Part shown: in pieces, positions 55,386 through 64,000 of the stretch
How positions within the stretch are numbered: the first letter of the stretch is position 1
How the letters are laid out: the number at the start of each line of letters is the position of its first letter
Translations under genes and position numbers: made by a program
Origin: Mesorhizobium australicum
Lineage (GTDB): Bacteria > Pseudomonadota > Alphaproteobacteria > Rhizobiales > Rhizobiaceae
Reading direction: 5' to 3'
Assembly: GCF_900177325.1 (NCBI RefSeq)
Contig: NZ_FXBL01000004.1
Coordinates: 4,841,501-4,905,500, forward strand
Length of the DNA stretch: 64,000 nucleotides
The notes under the pieces: generated by a model
The model's database searches: none
The model's input: the letters and a program-made list of their open reading frames with translations, nothing else
Told to the model about the DNA's origin: nothing

Positions 55386-56708
55386 ATGATGAAATCTATC
55401 CTCAAGCCACTGATCGTTGCGATGGCGCTTGCCGGCGCCACCCTTCCCGCCATGGTGACAAGCGCCAGCGCGCAACTCGAGATCGACGTCAACAAGGGCA
55501 CGATCGAGCCGCTGCCGATCGCCGTGACCGACTTCCTGTCGGGCAATGCGCTCGGCGCCGAGATCTCGGGCATCATCGCCGCCGACCTGCAGCGCTCCGG
55601 CCTGTTCGCGCCGATCGACAAGGCCGCCTTCATCGAGAAGATCTCCAATCCAGACGCCGCCCCCCGCTTCGAAGACTGGAAGGTGATCAACGCCCAGGCG
55701 CTGGTGACCGGCCGCGTCACCGAGGAGGCGGACGGGCGCCTGCGCGCCGAGTTCCGGCTGTGGGACACGTTCGGCGGCCAGCAGCTCGCCGGCGAGCAGT
55801 TCTTCGCCACCAAGAGCAATTCGCGCCGCGTGGCGCACATCATCGCCGACGCCATCTACGAGCGGCTGACCGGCGAGAAGGGCTATTTCGACACCCGCGT
55901 GGTGTTCGTCGACGAATCCGGCCCGCGCAATGCGCGCAAGAAGCGGCTGGCGATCATGGACCAGGACGGCGCCAACCTGCGCTACCTGTCCGACGGACGC
56001 GAGATCGAGCTGACGCCGCGCTTCTCGCCGATCCGGCAGGAAATCACCTACATGTCCTATCCGAACTCGGGCGCGCAGCCGAGCGTCTACCTGCTGCAGA
56101 TCGAGACGGGGCAGCGCGAGGCGCTGGGCGGCTCGAACGCGATGAGCTTCTCGCCTCGCTTCTCGCCCGACGGCCAGCGCGTGATCCTGAGCCTCGAGAT
56201 GAACGGCGTGTCGAACCTGTTCACCATGGACCTGCGCAACCGGCAGATGACGCGGCTGACGACCTCGAACGCCATCGACACCTCGCCATCCTATTCGCCC
56301 GACGGGTCGCAGATCGTCTTCACCTCCGACCGCGCCGGCTCCGAACAGCTCTATGTGATGGGCTCGGACGGCTCGAACCCGAACCGCATCTCCTTCGGCG
56401 GCGGCAAGTATTCGACCCCCGTCTGGTCGCCGCGCGGCGACCTGATCGCCTTCACCAAGCAGACCGGCGGCGAGTTCCAGATCGGCGTGATGCGCCCGGA
56501 CGGCTCGGGCGAGCGGATTCTCTCGACCGGCAACCTGCAGGAAGGCCCGACCTGGGCGCCCAACGGCCGCGTCGTGATGTTCTTCCGCCAGGCGGCGGGC
56601 TCGGGCGGGCCGAAGCTGTTCTCGGTCGACCTGACCGGCCGCAACGAGCAGCAGATCCCGACGCCGAACTTCGCCTCGGATCCTGCCTGGTCGCCACTGC
56701 GCGAGTAG
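55386..56708 (+). CDS. tolB: Tol-Pal system beta-propeller protein TolB
   Basis: TolB is the periplasmic propeller that binds Pal. The 440-residue precursor has a signal peptide ([21 protein letters not shown], cleavage near SASAQ), an N-terminal alpha/beta domain ([19 protein letters not shown] region) and six propeller blades containing repeats such as [14 protein letters not shown] and [15 protein letters not shown]. Start ATG 55386 (tandem ATGATG; 55389 is possible). It is 20 bases after tolA. Confidence 0.96.
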   Translation: MMKSILKPLIVAMALAGATLPAMVTSASAQLEIDVNKGTIEPLPIAVTDFLSGNALGAEISGIIAADLQRSGLFAPIDKAAFIEKISNPDAAPRFEDWKVINAQALVTGRVTEEADGRLRAEFRLWDTFGGQQLAGEQFFATKSNSRRVAHIIADAIYERLTGEKGYFDTRVVFVDESGPRNARKKRLAIMDQDGANLRYLSDGREIELTPRFSPIRQEITYMSYPNSGAQPSVYLLQIETGQREALGGSNAMSFSPRFSPDGQRVILSLEMNGVSNLFTMDLRNRQMTRLTTSNAIDTSPSYSPDGSQIVFTSDRAGSEQLYVMGSDGSNPNRISFGGGKYSTPVWSPRGDLIAFTKQTGGEFQIGVMRPDGSGERILSTGNLQEGPTWAPNGRVVMFFRQAAGSGGPKLFSVDLTGRNEQQIPTPNFASDPAWSPLRE

Positions 56709-56898
56709 CGGAAAGGCTGAAAAGCCGCGGTTTCGCCGCATTGCGGCCACCGCGGCGCGCCAATCTCGTCATACCAGCATCGAACCGATCGAGGGGCCGG
56801 GTGACGTTTCATTAACCATGTTCGTTGAACGCCGGTTAACCCAGATGTGGTTACTCAGGGATCAACGAAAACAGTAAATTTGCGAAGGAGCCGCGCGG

Positions 56899-57405
56899 AT
56901 GCGCCGTATCGCAGCACTCACCACGAACCCCGTCGCCATCGCGCTGATCGCAGCCCTTGCGGTCACCGGCTGCGCCTCGAAGAAGGCGCCGAACTCGGCC
57001 GCCGACCTCGGCCTCAACGCCGGCAACAACGCAGCTCCGGGCTCCTCGCAGGACTTCACGCTGAACGTCGGCGACCGCATCTTCTTCGACACCGATTCCT
57101 CGGTGATCCGCGCCGACGCGCAGCAGACGCTGGCCAAGCAGGCGCAGTGGCTGAACCGCTACTCCAACTACAAGATCACTGTCGAAGGCCATGCCGACGA
57201 ACGCGGCACGCGCGAATACAACATCGCGCTCGGCGCCCGCCGCGCCGCCGCCACCCGCGACTACCTCGCCTCGCAGGGCGTCCAGGCCAGCCGCATGCGC
57301 ACCATCTCCTACGGCAAGGAAAAGCCGGTGGCGCTGTGCGACGACGCCTCGTGCCAGACGCAGAACCGCCGCGCTGTCACCGTTCTGGGCGGCCAGGGAA
57401 GCTGA
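56899..57405 (+). CDS. pal: Peptidoglycan-associated lipoprotein Pal
   Basis: Pal is an outer-membrane lipoprotein that binds peptidoglycan and TolB. The 168-residue precursor has the lipobox LAVTGC within the signal sequence (IALIAALAVTGCASKK). The OmpA domain has RIFFDTDSSVIRADAQQTL, VEGHADERGTREYNIALG and RMRTISYGKEKPVA. It is 190 bases after tolB, with a promoter likely in between (TTAACC sequences near 56812 and 56836 but no exact CtrA box). It is followed by a terminator. Confidence 0.97.
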   Translation: MRRIAALTTNPVAIALIAALAVTGCASKKAPNSAADLGLNAGNNAAPGSSQDFTLNVGDRIFFDTDSSVIRADAQQTLAKQAQWLNRYSNYKITVEGHADERGTREYNIALGARRAAATRDYLASQGVQASRMRTISYGKEKPVALCDDASCQTQNRRAVTVLGGQGS

Positions 57406-57457
57406 GACAGCCTCCAAAGCTGACTTCCGCGCAACACCGGCGGAAATTTCCCGACTA

Positions 57458-57478
57458 GCGGCCCTCGTGGCCGCTTTT
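57458..57478 (+). terminator. Terminator after pal
   Basis: A 6-bp GC stem GCGGCC / GGCCGC with a CTCGT loop, followed by TTTT, 53 bases past the pal stop. It can end the tolQ-pal transcript or attenuate cpoB. Confidence 0.75.
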
Positions 57479-57602
57479 CGCATTCGAGCGGGCGCTGTAA
57501 ACAAAATTTGGCCGAACTCTACCGGCCATTTATCCGCCGAACGAAGGGGAGCGCTCGCGTTTTCTCCTTCACAAGTCCAGACACGCCCAGGTCAGACCGC
57601 CT

Positions 57603-58610
57603 ATGAGATTGCTTTCCCTTGTCCTTGGCGCGCTTGCGCTGCCGCTCGCGGCCATGACGCCAGCCGATGCGGCCGACGACGACGCAGCCGCCACCGAGAT
57701 CGTCGACGATTCGCCCTTCGACGTGTTCCCGGCTGCCGTCAGCGGCTTCCTGCCGCTGCGCTCCAGCGAGACGCCTGCCGAGCCGGTCTACCAGCTCGCC
57801 CAGGCAAGCGACCCGCGCGTGGTCGGCCTCGAGGAGCAGATCCGCCAGCTCAACGGCCGGGTCGAGGAGATGAACTTCCAGATTCTCCAGATGCAGGAGC
57901 AGATGCGCAAGATGCAGGAGGACGTTGACTTCCGCCTGCAGGAGCTGGAGCAGAAGAAGTCCGACGCCGGCAGCACCGCCCCGTCGACCGAGCCGCGCCG
58001 GAACGTGGCGGAGGTGACCGAGGGCGCCCTGCCGCCGCCGTCGGCGCCGTCGCCCTCGATCGCTCAGGCGCCCGCTGCCGGCCCCGGCGCGCCGGAGAAG
58101 CCGCTCGGCTCGATTGTCTTCGACAAGGACGGCAACGTGGTCGGCGGCACGCTCGACCCGGACGCCGTGAACGAGGCGCAGGCCGACACGGACGGCGCCA
58201 CCGTCGCCGCCGTCTCGCCCTCCTCCAGCGACCCGCAGGAGCTGTACCGCAACTCCTACGAGGCGATCCTGTCCGGCGACTACGGCACGGCGGAAGCGGG
58301 CTTCCGCCAGCACATCGAAAAATTCCCCTCCGACGCGCAGACCGCCGACGCCCGCTACTGGCTGGGCGAATCGCTGCTCGGCCAGCAGCGCTACCGCGAC
58401 GCGGCCGAGGTGTTCGTCGACGCCAACCGCTCCTATCCCAACGCCCGCAAGTCGCCCGACATGCTTCTGAAGCTCGGCGTGTCGCTTTCCGCGCTCAACC
58501 AGCGCGACGTCGCCTGCGCCACCTTCACCAAGATCAACCAGCGCTATCCGAACAGCTCGAGCTCCTTCAAGGAGCGGGTGAAGCAGGAACGCGCGCTCGC
58601 CGGGTGCTGA
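57603..58610 (+). CDS. cpoB: Tol-Pal system coordinator CpoB (YbgF)
   Basis: CpoB couples PBP1B-driven wall synthesis to Tol-Pal constriction. The 335-residue precursor has a signal peptide (LLSLVLGALALPLAAMTPADA) and an N-terminal coiled coil (LEEQIRQLNGRVEEMNFQIL, MQEQMRKMQEDVDFRLQELE). It then has a variable linker and a C-terminal TPR domain of about 120 residues (ELYRNSYEAILSGDYGTAEA, YWLGESLLGQQRYRDAAEVF, FTKINQRYPNSSSSFKERVK). The stop overlaps the tilS start. Confidence 0.95.
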   Translation: MRLLSLVLGALALPLAAMTPADAADDDAAATEIVDDSPFDVFPAAVSGFLPLRSSETPAEPVYQLAQASDPRVVGLEEQIRQLNGRVEEMNFQILQMQEQMRKMQEDVDFRLQELEQKKSDAGSTAPSTEPRRNVAEVTEGALPPPSAPSPSIAQAPAAGPGAPEKPLGSIVFDKDGNVVGGTLDPDAVNEAQADTDGATVAAVSPSSSDPQELYRNSYEAILSGDYGTAEAGFRQHIEKFPSDAQTADARYWLGESLLGQQRYRDAAEVFVDANRSYPNARKSPDMLLKLGVSLSALNQRDVACATFTKINQRYPNSSSSFKERVKQERALAGC

Positions 58611-60163
58611 CCGCCGCCTCCGGACCCGATCCGGCCGGCCTCGCCCCGGACCGCCTGTTTTCAGGCATCGACTTCACCACATCGCCGGCCGTTTTGGTCG
58701 CCGTCTCCGGCGGCGGCGACTCGATCGCGTTATTGCATCTGCTCGCGCGGCACATTGCGCGCGCACGGATCGTCGCGGTCACCGTCGACCACGCCCTGCG
58801 GTCGGATTCGAAGCGCGAGGCCGAGGAGGTCGGCGCATTCTGCGCCGCGCTCGGCGTCCGTCACCTGATCCGCACCTGGCATGGCGACAAGCCCATCACC
58901 GGCCTGTCGGCGGCGGCCAGGGACGCGCGCTACCGCCTGCTGGCGGAGGCGGCGGACGATGTCGGCGCGACGCTGCTTGTCACCGGCCACACCGAGGACG
59001 ACCAAGCCGAGACGGTGGCGATGCGCGCGACGCGCGGCGAAGGCCGCGGGCTCGCCGGCATGGCGCCCGCGACTCTGCTGGACGGCTGGCTGTGGCTGGT
59101 GCGGCCGCTGCTGACGACGCGCAGGGCAGCACTCAGGGACTATCTGCGGGCCGAGGGCATCCGCTGGGTCGACGACCCGACCAACGAGGACGCAGCTTAT
59201 GAGCGCGTGCGCGTGCGGCGCAGGCTGGCCGACCCGACCGCGTTCGCGCAGGCGATCGAGACGGCGCGGCAGGGCGCGCGGGAGCGCGAGCGGCTGGGCG
59301 AGGCGGCCGCGGCGCTGATCGCGGCCTGCGCCCTCCCCGCCCCTGGCCTGATCCGCCTCGCCGTGGGCACGTTCCTCTCCGCGCCGCGCGACACCGCGAC
59401 CTATGCGCTGAGGCTGCTGCTGGCGACGGCCGGCGGCGGCGAGCACCTGCCTGACGAGCCGAGGACGGCCACCCTGCTCGACCGCTTCGCCGAGCCGGCC
59501 TTCCGCGCCTCACTGGCGCGCGCGACCGTCGAGCGGCGCGGCGAGGCGGTCTTCATTTATCGCGAGCCGCGCGGCCTGCCGGAACCGGGCCCCGCGCTGG
59601 ACGGGCAGATCTGGGACGGGCGGTTCCGGCTCGGCAATGTCGAGGGCGAGACGATCGGCCCGGCGGGACGCTCAGGCCGGCGCGAGGACGTGGTGGATGG
59701 CGTACCGCCGGCGCTGGCCCGCGCGGCAGCTGCCGCCCGCCCGGCAATGTTCCGCGGCGAGGAATGCCTCGGTCTGCTCGACGGGCAGAGGAATATGGAT
59801 CTACCCCCACCCCTTACCCCTCCCCGCAAGGGGGAGGGGGATTCTGAGACTCCGGCACTGGTCCCCAACCGTGCCAGGGGGAACGCAACGCCGGCGCCCC
59901 CCTCCCCCTTGCGGGGAGGGGTCCGAAGGACGGGTGGGGGTGCCCCCTCCGCAGAGATTTCAGAGCGCTCACTTAGTTTTGACCCAGCCGCGCCCGGCAT
60001 ATCCCCTTCGCTCGGCCGGCCTTTCGCCGTGCCTCTCGTGGCGCCCTTCGCGCGGATCATGCCCGCGTTCGACCTTGCGCCCGCGCGGGCGCTGATGAAG
60101 CTTGTCGGCGGCGAATTGCCGCCCCCGCCGCCTTATGCCGGCCACACTGCACCGGAAGCTTAA
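58604..60163 (+). CDS. tilS: tRNA(Ile)-lysidine synthetase with repeat-derived insert
   Basis: TilS converts C34 of tRNA-Ile(CAU) to lysidine so it reads AUA. The 519-residue protein has the N-type ATP-pyrophosphatase loop SGGGDS (35-40), LVTGHTEDDQAETV and the family core RLLAEAADDVGA. Alphaproteobacterial TilS is usually about 430-450 residues. Here a proline/arginine-rich segment of about 55 residues (398-455) is encoded by a palindromic repeat inserted in frame (see 59801-59942). GTG 58604 overlaps the cpoB stop. The insert probably forms a loop; the core motifs remain intact. Confidence 0.92.
   Translation: MLTAASGPDPAGLAPDRLFSGIDFTTSPAVLVAVSGGGDSIALLHLLARHIARARIVAVTVDHALRSDSKREAEEVGAFCAALGVRHLIRTWHGDKPITGLSAAARDARYRLLAEAADDVGATLLVTGHTEDDQAETVAMRATRGEGRGLAGMAPATLLDGWLWLVRPLLTTRRAALRDYLRAEGIRWVDDPTNEDAAYERVRVRRRLADPTAFAQAIETARQGARERERLGEAAAALIAACALPAPGLIRLAVGTFLSAPRDTATYALRLLLATAGGGEHLPDEPRTATLLDRFAEPAFRASLARATVERRGEAVFIYREPRGLPEPGPALDGQIWDGRFRLGNVEGETIGPAGRSGRREDVVDGVPPALARAAAAARPAMFRGEECLGLLDGQRNMDLPPPLTPPRKGEGDSETPALVPNRARGNATPAPPSPLRGGVRRTGGGAPSAEISERSLSFDPAAPGISPSLGRPFAVPLVAPFARIMPAFDLAPARALMKLVGGELPPPPPYAGHTAPEA
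59801..59942. repeat. Palindromic repeat inserted in frame in tilS
   Basis: Two hairpins, CCCCTCCCC-GCAAG-GGGGAGGGG near 59817-59840 and CCCCTCCCCC-TTG-CGGGGAGGGG near 59897-59920, sit within a larger inverted repeat whose arms also share a CCCCACCC / GGGTGGGG edge. This is a common rhizobial dispersed palindrome of the CCCCTCCCCGCAAGGGGGAG type. The whole element keeps the tilS frame open. Confidence 0.78.
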
Positions 60164-60271
60164 CCCAATGGTAGCAGCGTGCTTGGCAAGGTGTGCGGGC
60201 CTACCTATGTTAGGCATCAACAATACCCACTCTGACGGGCGTCAGGTTCTGCGACGCCAGCGGGACACGAG

Positions 60272-62212
60272 ATGAATCCGAATTATCGCAACCTCGCGCT
60301 CTGGGCGATCATCGCCGTGCTGCTGATCGCGCTGTTCAACCTGTTCCAGCAGAACCCGCAGCAGCGCGGCGTTTCGCGCGAGGTGGCCTATTCCGAATTC
60401 CTCCAGGACGTCGATTCGGGCCGCGTGAAATCGGTGACGATCGCGGGCGACCGCATCAGCGGCACCTATTCCGACAGCTCCAGCGGCTTCCAGACCTATT
60501 CGCCGGGCGACACCACGCTGGTCTCGCGCCTCGAAGGCAAGAACGTCACCATCAATGCACGGCCCGAGAACGACGGCTCCGGCTCGATCTTCTCGATGCT
60601 GATCGGCTGGCTGCCAATGCTTCTGATCCTGGGCGTCTGGATCTTCTTCATGCGCCAGATGCAGTCCGGCTCCGGCCGCGCCATGGGCTTCGGCAAGTCC
60701 AAGGCCAAGCTGCTGACCGAGGCGCACGGCCGCGTCACCTTCCAGGACGTTGCCGGCGTCGACGAGGCCAAGCAGGACCTGGAGGAGATCGTCGAGTTCC
60801 TGCGCGATCCGCAGAAGTTCCAGCGCCTCGGCGGCAAGATCCCGCGCGGCGTGCTGCTCGTCGGCCCTCCCGGCACGGGTAAGACCCTCATCGCCCGCGC
60901 CGTCGCCGGCGAGGCGAACGTGCCCTTCTTCACCATTTCGGGCTCCGACTTCGTCGAGATGTTCGTCGGCGTGGGTGCTTCCCGCGTCCGCGACATGTTC
61001 GAGCAGGCGAAGAAGAACGCGCCCTGCATCATCTTCATCGACGAGATCGACGCGGTCGGCCGCCATCGCGGCGCCGGCCTTGGCGGCGGCAATGACGAGC
61101 GCGAGCAGACGCTGAACCAGCTGCTTGTCGAGATGGACGGCTTCGAGGCCAATGAGGGCATCATCCTGATCGCCGCGACCAACCGTCCCGACGTGCTGGA
61201 CCCCGCGCTGCTGCGCCCGGGCCGCTTCGACCGCCAGGTGGTGGTGCCGAACCCGGACATCATCGGCCGCGAGAAGATCCTCAAGGTGCATGTGCGCAAC
61301 GTGCCGCTGGCGCCGAACGTCGACCTCAAGGTGCTCGCCCGCGGCACGCCCGGCTTCTCCGGCGCCGACCTGATGAACCTCGTCAACGAGGCTGCGCTGA
61401 TGGCGGCGCGCCGCAACAAGCGGCTGGTCACCATGGCCGAGTTCGAGGACGCCAAGGACAAGATCATGATGGGTGCGGAGCGTCGCTCCAACGCCATGAC
61501 GCAGGCCGAGAAGGAGCTGACCGCCTATCACGAGGCCGGCCACGCCATCACCGCGCTGCACGTGCCGTCCGCCGATCCGCTGCACAAGGCGACCATCATC
61601 CCGCGCGGCCGTGCGCTCGGCATGGTCATGCAGCTGCCCGAGGGCGACCGCTACTCGATGAGCTACAAGTGGATGATCTCGCGGCTTGTCATCATGATGG
61701 GCGGCCGCGTTGCCGAGGAGATCAAGTTCGGCAAGGAAAACATCACGAGCGGCGCCGCCTCCGACATCGAGCAGGCGACGAAGCTGGCCCGCGCCATGGT
61801 CACCCGCTGGGGCTTCTCCGACAAGCTCGGCCATGTCGCCTATGGCGACAACCAGGAGGAGGTCTTCCTCGGCCATTCGGTGGCGCGCACCCAGAACGTC
61901 TCGGAAGAGACGGCGCAGATCATCGACGCCGAGGTGCGCCGCATGATCGACGACGCCTATGTCGAGGCCAAGCGCATCCTGACCAAGCACAAGAAGGAAT
62001 GGACTGCGATCGCCGAGGGGCTGCTGGAATACGAGACGCTGTCGGGCGACGAGATCCGCCAGTTGATCAAGGGCGAGAAGCCGGCGCGCGACCTCGGCGA
62101 CGACACTCCGCCCTCGCGCGGCTCTGCGGTACCCAAGGCCGGCGCCACCGGCGGCGGCCGCCGCAAGAAGGGCCCCGAGCCCGAAGGCGGCATGGAGCCG
62201 CAGCCGCAGTAA
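60272..62212 (+). CDS. ftsH: ATP-dependent zinc metalloprotease FtsH
   Basis: FtsH degrades misfolded membrane proteins and regulators such as LpxC or sigma factors. The 646-residue protein has two N-terminal membrane segments ([18 protein letters not shown] and [20 protein letters not shown]) around a periplasmic domain. The AAA+ domain has Walker [10 protein letters not shown] (about residue 198) and [17 protein letters not shown]. The zinc site is HEAGH (about 420) and the SRH region [12 protein letters not shown]. In relatives glmM follows directly; here ftsH is followed by a terminator and tRNA-Ser. ATG 60272. Confidence 0.97.
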   Translation: MNPNYRNLALWAIIAVLLIALFNLFQQNPQQRGVSREVAYSEFLQDVDSGRVKSVTIAGDRISGTYSDSSSGFQTYSPGDTTLVSRLEGKNVTINARPENDGSGSIFSMLIGWLPMLLILGVWIFFMRQMQSGSGRAMGFGKSKAKLLTEAHGRVTFQDVAGVDEAKQDLEEIVEFLRDPQKFQRLGGKIPRGVLLVGPPGTGKTLIARAVAGEANVPFFTISGSDFVEMFVGVGASRVRDMFEQAKKNAPCIIFIDEIDAVGRHRGAGLGGGNDEREQTLNQLLVEMDGFEANEGIILIAATNRPDVLDPALLRPGRFDRQVVVPNPDIIGREKILKVHVRNVPLAPNVDLKVLARGTPGFSGADLMNLVNEAALMAARRNKRLVTMAEFEDAKDKIMMGAERRSNAMTQAEKELTAYHEAGHAITALHVPSADPLHKATIIPRGRALGMVMQLPEGDRYSMSYKWMISRLVIMMGGRVAEEIKFGKENITSGAASDIEQATKLARAMVTRWGFSDKLGHVAYGDNQEEVFLGHSVARTQNVSEETAQIIDAEVRRMIDDAYVEAKRILTKHKKEWTAIAEGLLEYETLSGDEIRQLIKGEKPARDLGDDTPPSRGSAVPKAGATGGGRRKKGPEPEGGMEPQPQ

Positions 62213-62242
62213 AGGCTGCGCTGCGATGCATCGATTGAGGAA

Positions 62243-62265
62243 GGGCGCCGGGAGGCGCCCTTTTT
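62243..62265 (+). terminator. Terminator after ftsH
   Basis: A perfect 7-bp stem GGGCGCC / GGCGCCC with a GGGA loop, followed by TTTTT. A strong intrinsic terminator 30 bases past the ftsH stop, so no read-through into a glmM-like gene is needed. Confidence 0.92.
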
Positions 62266-62397
62266 GCATGTCGGCGCCTTCTTCTCGCATCGTGCTCGAC
62301 AAGTGCCGCAGCGATGAAAATGCGCGATTTGCGTCTTGTTTCGGCGGCGTTGCTTAGCTATGTGTCTGCCGCGCCTTCTGGCGCGACCACGCGATCC

Positions 62398-62487
62398 GGA
62401 GAGGTGGCAGAGTGGTCGAATGCACCGCACTCGAAATGCGGCATGGGTGTAAGCTCATCGGGGGTTCGAATCCCTCCCTCTCCGCCA
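62398..62487 (+). tRNA. tRNA-Ser (CGA anticodon), CCA encoded
   Basis: A 90-base class II tRNA. The acceptor stem GGAGAGG / CCTCTCC, discriminator G and encoded CCA (62485-62487) are visible. The anticodon loop is CTCGAAA with anticodon CGA (reads UCG), and a long variable arm (CATGGGTGTAAGCTCATC) follows, as in tRNA-Ser. GGTTCGAATCC forms the T arm. A promoter-like CTTGTT-16/17-CTATGT lies 34 bases upstream (62335-62364). The accessory AraC/reductase genes follow it, so the 3' end could be an integration site; no direct repeat was found. Confidence 0.95.
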
Positions 62488-62612
62488 TTCGCCGGATACA
62501 TTGACAGGGTATCGCCCTAGTCATCGTTCAGATAGATGGTTGCTAGGCGGTCGGTCTAAGGGACAGGCTTTCGCACGCCCTACCAGGCAGAATAACCCGG
62601 TAATACGCGAAA

Positions 62613-63590
62613 CTACCCTACGTTTCTCTCAACGAAGGGGGGCATGTGGTTTCGGTATGCCCTGGGTGAATGGCCAGTCACGCGCTTGAAGGCATTGCTG
62701 AAAGCGCTCTCGGAAGCATAGCCGAGCGATTGGCCGATAGCCGCCACTGGAGCGGCCTTGTCCCGCAAGGCGCGCTCGGCAAGGCGCATACGCCATTCGG
62801 TAAGATAGGTTAGCGGTGCAACACCCGCGACCATCTTGAAATAGGAAGCGAACGTCGTTCGTGACATCGCGCACGCTCGGGCGAGTTCCTCCAGATGCCA
62901 AGCACGGCCCGGATCGCCATGCATCAGCCGGAGGGCTGGGGTAATGCGCGAATCGCCCAGTGCGCGCAGCCAGCTTGCCGATATGGGAGCTGCGGTCTTC
63001 AGATGCGCCCGCAAAATCTGAATGAACAGAAGTTGGGCGAGATGCGCCGAGGCGAGTTGCGTGCCGGGGAATTCCGCCTCCCGTTCCTCGACAAGCTGGT
63101 CGAGAAGGTACCGAAAAGCCGTCGCTTGCGGCGAGGTAGCTGGTACGTGAATCCAGGCTGGCAGAACGTTCGCCAGCAGCCGTCCGCTCACTGGATCGAG
63201 CAGTACATGGCCACCGATATGCGCGAAGTCCTGGCCATCACCAAGCTGCGTCGTCGACTTGCCGGTGCCGGAAAACAGAGGCATCGCGTCAACCGGGGCA
63301 ATGCTCGGATCGCTAGATAGAACGAAAGACCGTCTCGCCGTCAGAAGGCCCACGTCTCCGGTTTCAAACCGGGCCGGTTTCGTCTCGCCGTCGATGCTGA
63401 CCCAGCAGTGGCCTTTCACGATGGCGAAGAACTTGATCTTGTCGGGCGCCGGAAAACGGATCGCCCACGGACCTCCCGCTGTGAAACCTCCCGTTACGAG
63501 GGACGCCACATTCGTGAGTTTGAGGATGTCGGAAAAGGGGTCGGCCTGCATTTTCGTACTTTCACGCAAGTAGTGCGGACGATTAAGCAT
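62613..63590 (-). CDS. AraC-family regulator with cupin-type N-terminus
   Basis: A 325-residue transcription factor. The N-terminal 190 residues form a cupin-like ligand-binding domain (KFFAIVKGHCWVSIDGETKP, FETGDVGLLTARRSFVLS) of the AraC cupin_6 type. The C-terminal 100 hold two helix-turn-helix motifs (LEELARACAMSRTTFASYFK and VAAIGQSLGYASESAFSNAF) and the usual FKRVTGHSPRAYR. It is divergent from the reductase gene with 74 bases between starts, an arrangement in which the regulator commonly controls the neighbour. The effector is unknown. Confidence 0.9.
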   Translation of the reverse strand: MLNRPHYLRESTKMQADPFSDILKLTNVASLVTGGFTAGGPWAIRFPAPDKIKFFAIVKGHCWVSIDGETKPARFETGDVGLLTARRSFVLSSDPSIAPVDAMPLFSGTGKSTTQLGDGQDFAHIGGHVLLDPVSGRLLANVLPAWIHVPATSPQATAFRYLLDQLVEEREAEFPGTQLASAHLAQLLFIQILRAHLKTAAPISASWLRALGDSRITPALRLMHGDPGRAWHLEELARACAMSRTTFASYFKMVAGVAPLTYLTEWRMRLAERALRDKAAPVAAIGQSLGYASESAFSNAFKRVTGHSPRAYRNHMPPFVERNVG

Positions 63591-63664
63591 TCATGATCCG
63601 CCTTTCTGGCCCTAACTCATCAAATCATTGTCATTTCGATGGTCAAGTGACCCAGGAGATCTGC

Positions 63665-64000
63665 GTGCGTGAAGAACTGGTACTGGTAACGGGCGGAACC
63701 GGGTTCATAGCCCAATACTGCATCCTGGCGCTGCTGGACGCCGGCTATCGTGTGCGAACGACTGTCCGTTCGCTATCGCGGGAAGCGGAAGTGCGCGCCC
63801 ACCTCAAGGTGGGCGGCGCGGAACCGGGCGATCGCCTGTCGTTTGTGACCGCCGATCTCTCCGCCGACGCTGGTTGGGCGGAGGCGACCGCCGGATGCAC
63901 TTATGTGATGCACGGGGCTTCTCCAACACCGACGGGCAATCAAACGAGCGAAGAGGAGTGGATCAAGCCTGCGGTCGATGGCAATTTGCGAGTGCTGCGC
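63665..64000 (+). CDS. NAD(P)-dependent epimerase/reductase, N-terminal part (cut by window edge)
   Basis: The first 112 codons of an extended short-chain dehydrogenase. GTG 63665 has AGGAG six to seven bases upstream and yields REELVLVTGGTGFIAQYCIL, the TGGTGFI nucleotide-binding motif. YRVRTTVRS and VTADLSADAGWAEAT follow, with VMHGASPTPT as the conserved Ala-Ser region. This fits the dihydroflavonol-4-reductase/aldehyde-reductase group. The catalytic Tyr-Lys lies beyond the window. The neighbouring AraC gene probably regulates it. Confidence 0.9.
   Translation, partial: MREELVLVTGGTGFIAQYCILALLDAGYRVRTTVRSLSREAEVRAHLKVGGAEPGDRLSFVTADLSADAGWAEATAGCTYVMHGASPTPTGNQTSEEEWIKPAVDGNLRVLR

Noticed and set aside
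54189..56750. An 853-codon antisense frame across tolA and tolB
   Set aside because: Shadow of proline/glutamate-rich tolA and GC-rich tolB; composition-driven, with no start signal or protein-like pattern.
56812..56840. TTAACC sequences before pal as a CtrA box
   Set aside because: Two TTAA half-sites exist but at 20-base spacing; no exact TTAA-N7-TTAA.
60242..62302. A 686-codon antisense frame across ftsH
   Set aside because: Shadow of ftsH; no ribosome-binding site and low complexity.

Overview
The window is chromosomal DNA from a GC-rich alphaproteobacterium of the order Hyphomicrobiales (Rhizobiales). It most resembles a Mesorhizobium-like member of the Phyllobacteriaceae. Supporting signs are ribosomal protein L21 with a helix-hairpin-helix C-terminal extension, a serC leader RNA upstream of serC-serA, an RcdA-type DUF1465 protein, rhizobial outer-membrane barrel proteins, CtrA-type TTAA-N7-TTAA boxes and intergenic palindromes of the kind scattered through Mesorhizobium genomes. 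The genus is an inference.

Layout. 0-9 kb: purA (cut by the window edge), an EamA transporter, a FitAB-like toxin-antitoxin pair, serA and serC, two outer-membrane barrels and glmM, mostly on the minus strand. 9-11.5 kb: a diheme cytochrome and a parallel beta-helix protein. 11.8-20.6 kb: rplU-rpmA, two GNAT acetyltransferases, then obgE-proB-proA-nadD-(MFS)-rsfS-rlmH. 20.6-31 kb: rsmB, htpX, an SdhAF4-like gene, a transglutaminase-like gene, the rppH/deacetylase/ctpA/envC block and a heparinase-like gene. 31-41 kb: a MotA/MotB-like pair, hemolysin III, suhB, efp, a Sel1-repeat protein, a ThiE-like protein, transporters, an acyl-CoA synthetase, a probable sRNA and rcdA. 42-62 kb: ruvC-ruvA-ruvB, ybgC, tolQ-tolR-tolA-tolB-pal-cpoB, tilS and ftsH, repeatedly interrupted by other genes. 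62-64 kb: tRNA-Ser(CGA), an AraC regulator and the start of an NAD-dependent reductase.

Most genes are housekeeping: serine, proline and NAD synthesis, ribosome assembly and RNA modification, envelope integrity (Tol-Pal, EnvC/CtpA, GlmM), protein quality control (FtsH, HtpX) and Holliday-junction processing (RuvABC).

The interest lies in what breaks these conserved blocks. A toxin-antitoxin pair sits inside ruvA-ruvB with start/stop overlaps. A 4.7 kb island between ybgC and tolQ carries a single-chain ABC-ATPase/TOPRIM (DUF4435) protein that looks like a compact fused PARIS-type defence protein. A palindromic repeat is inserted in frame in tilS. Gene order also suggests two inversions, of about 53 kb (separating ftsH from glmM) and about 8.4 kb (separating rlmH from envC and rsmB from the heparinase gene). 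Other leads are a probable sRNA with three hairpins and a near-perfect CtrA box beside rcdA, and a 22-codon ORF with an almost ideal ribosome-binding site and its own terminator.
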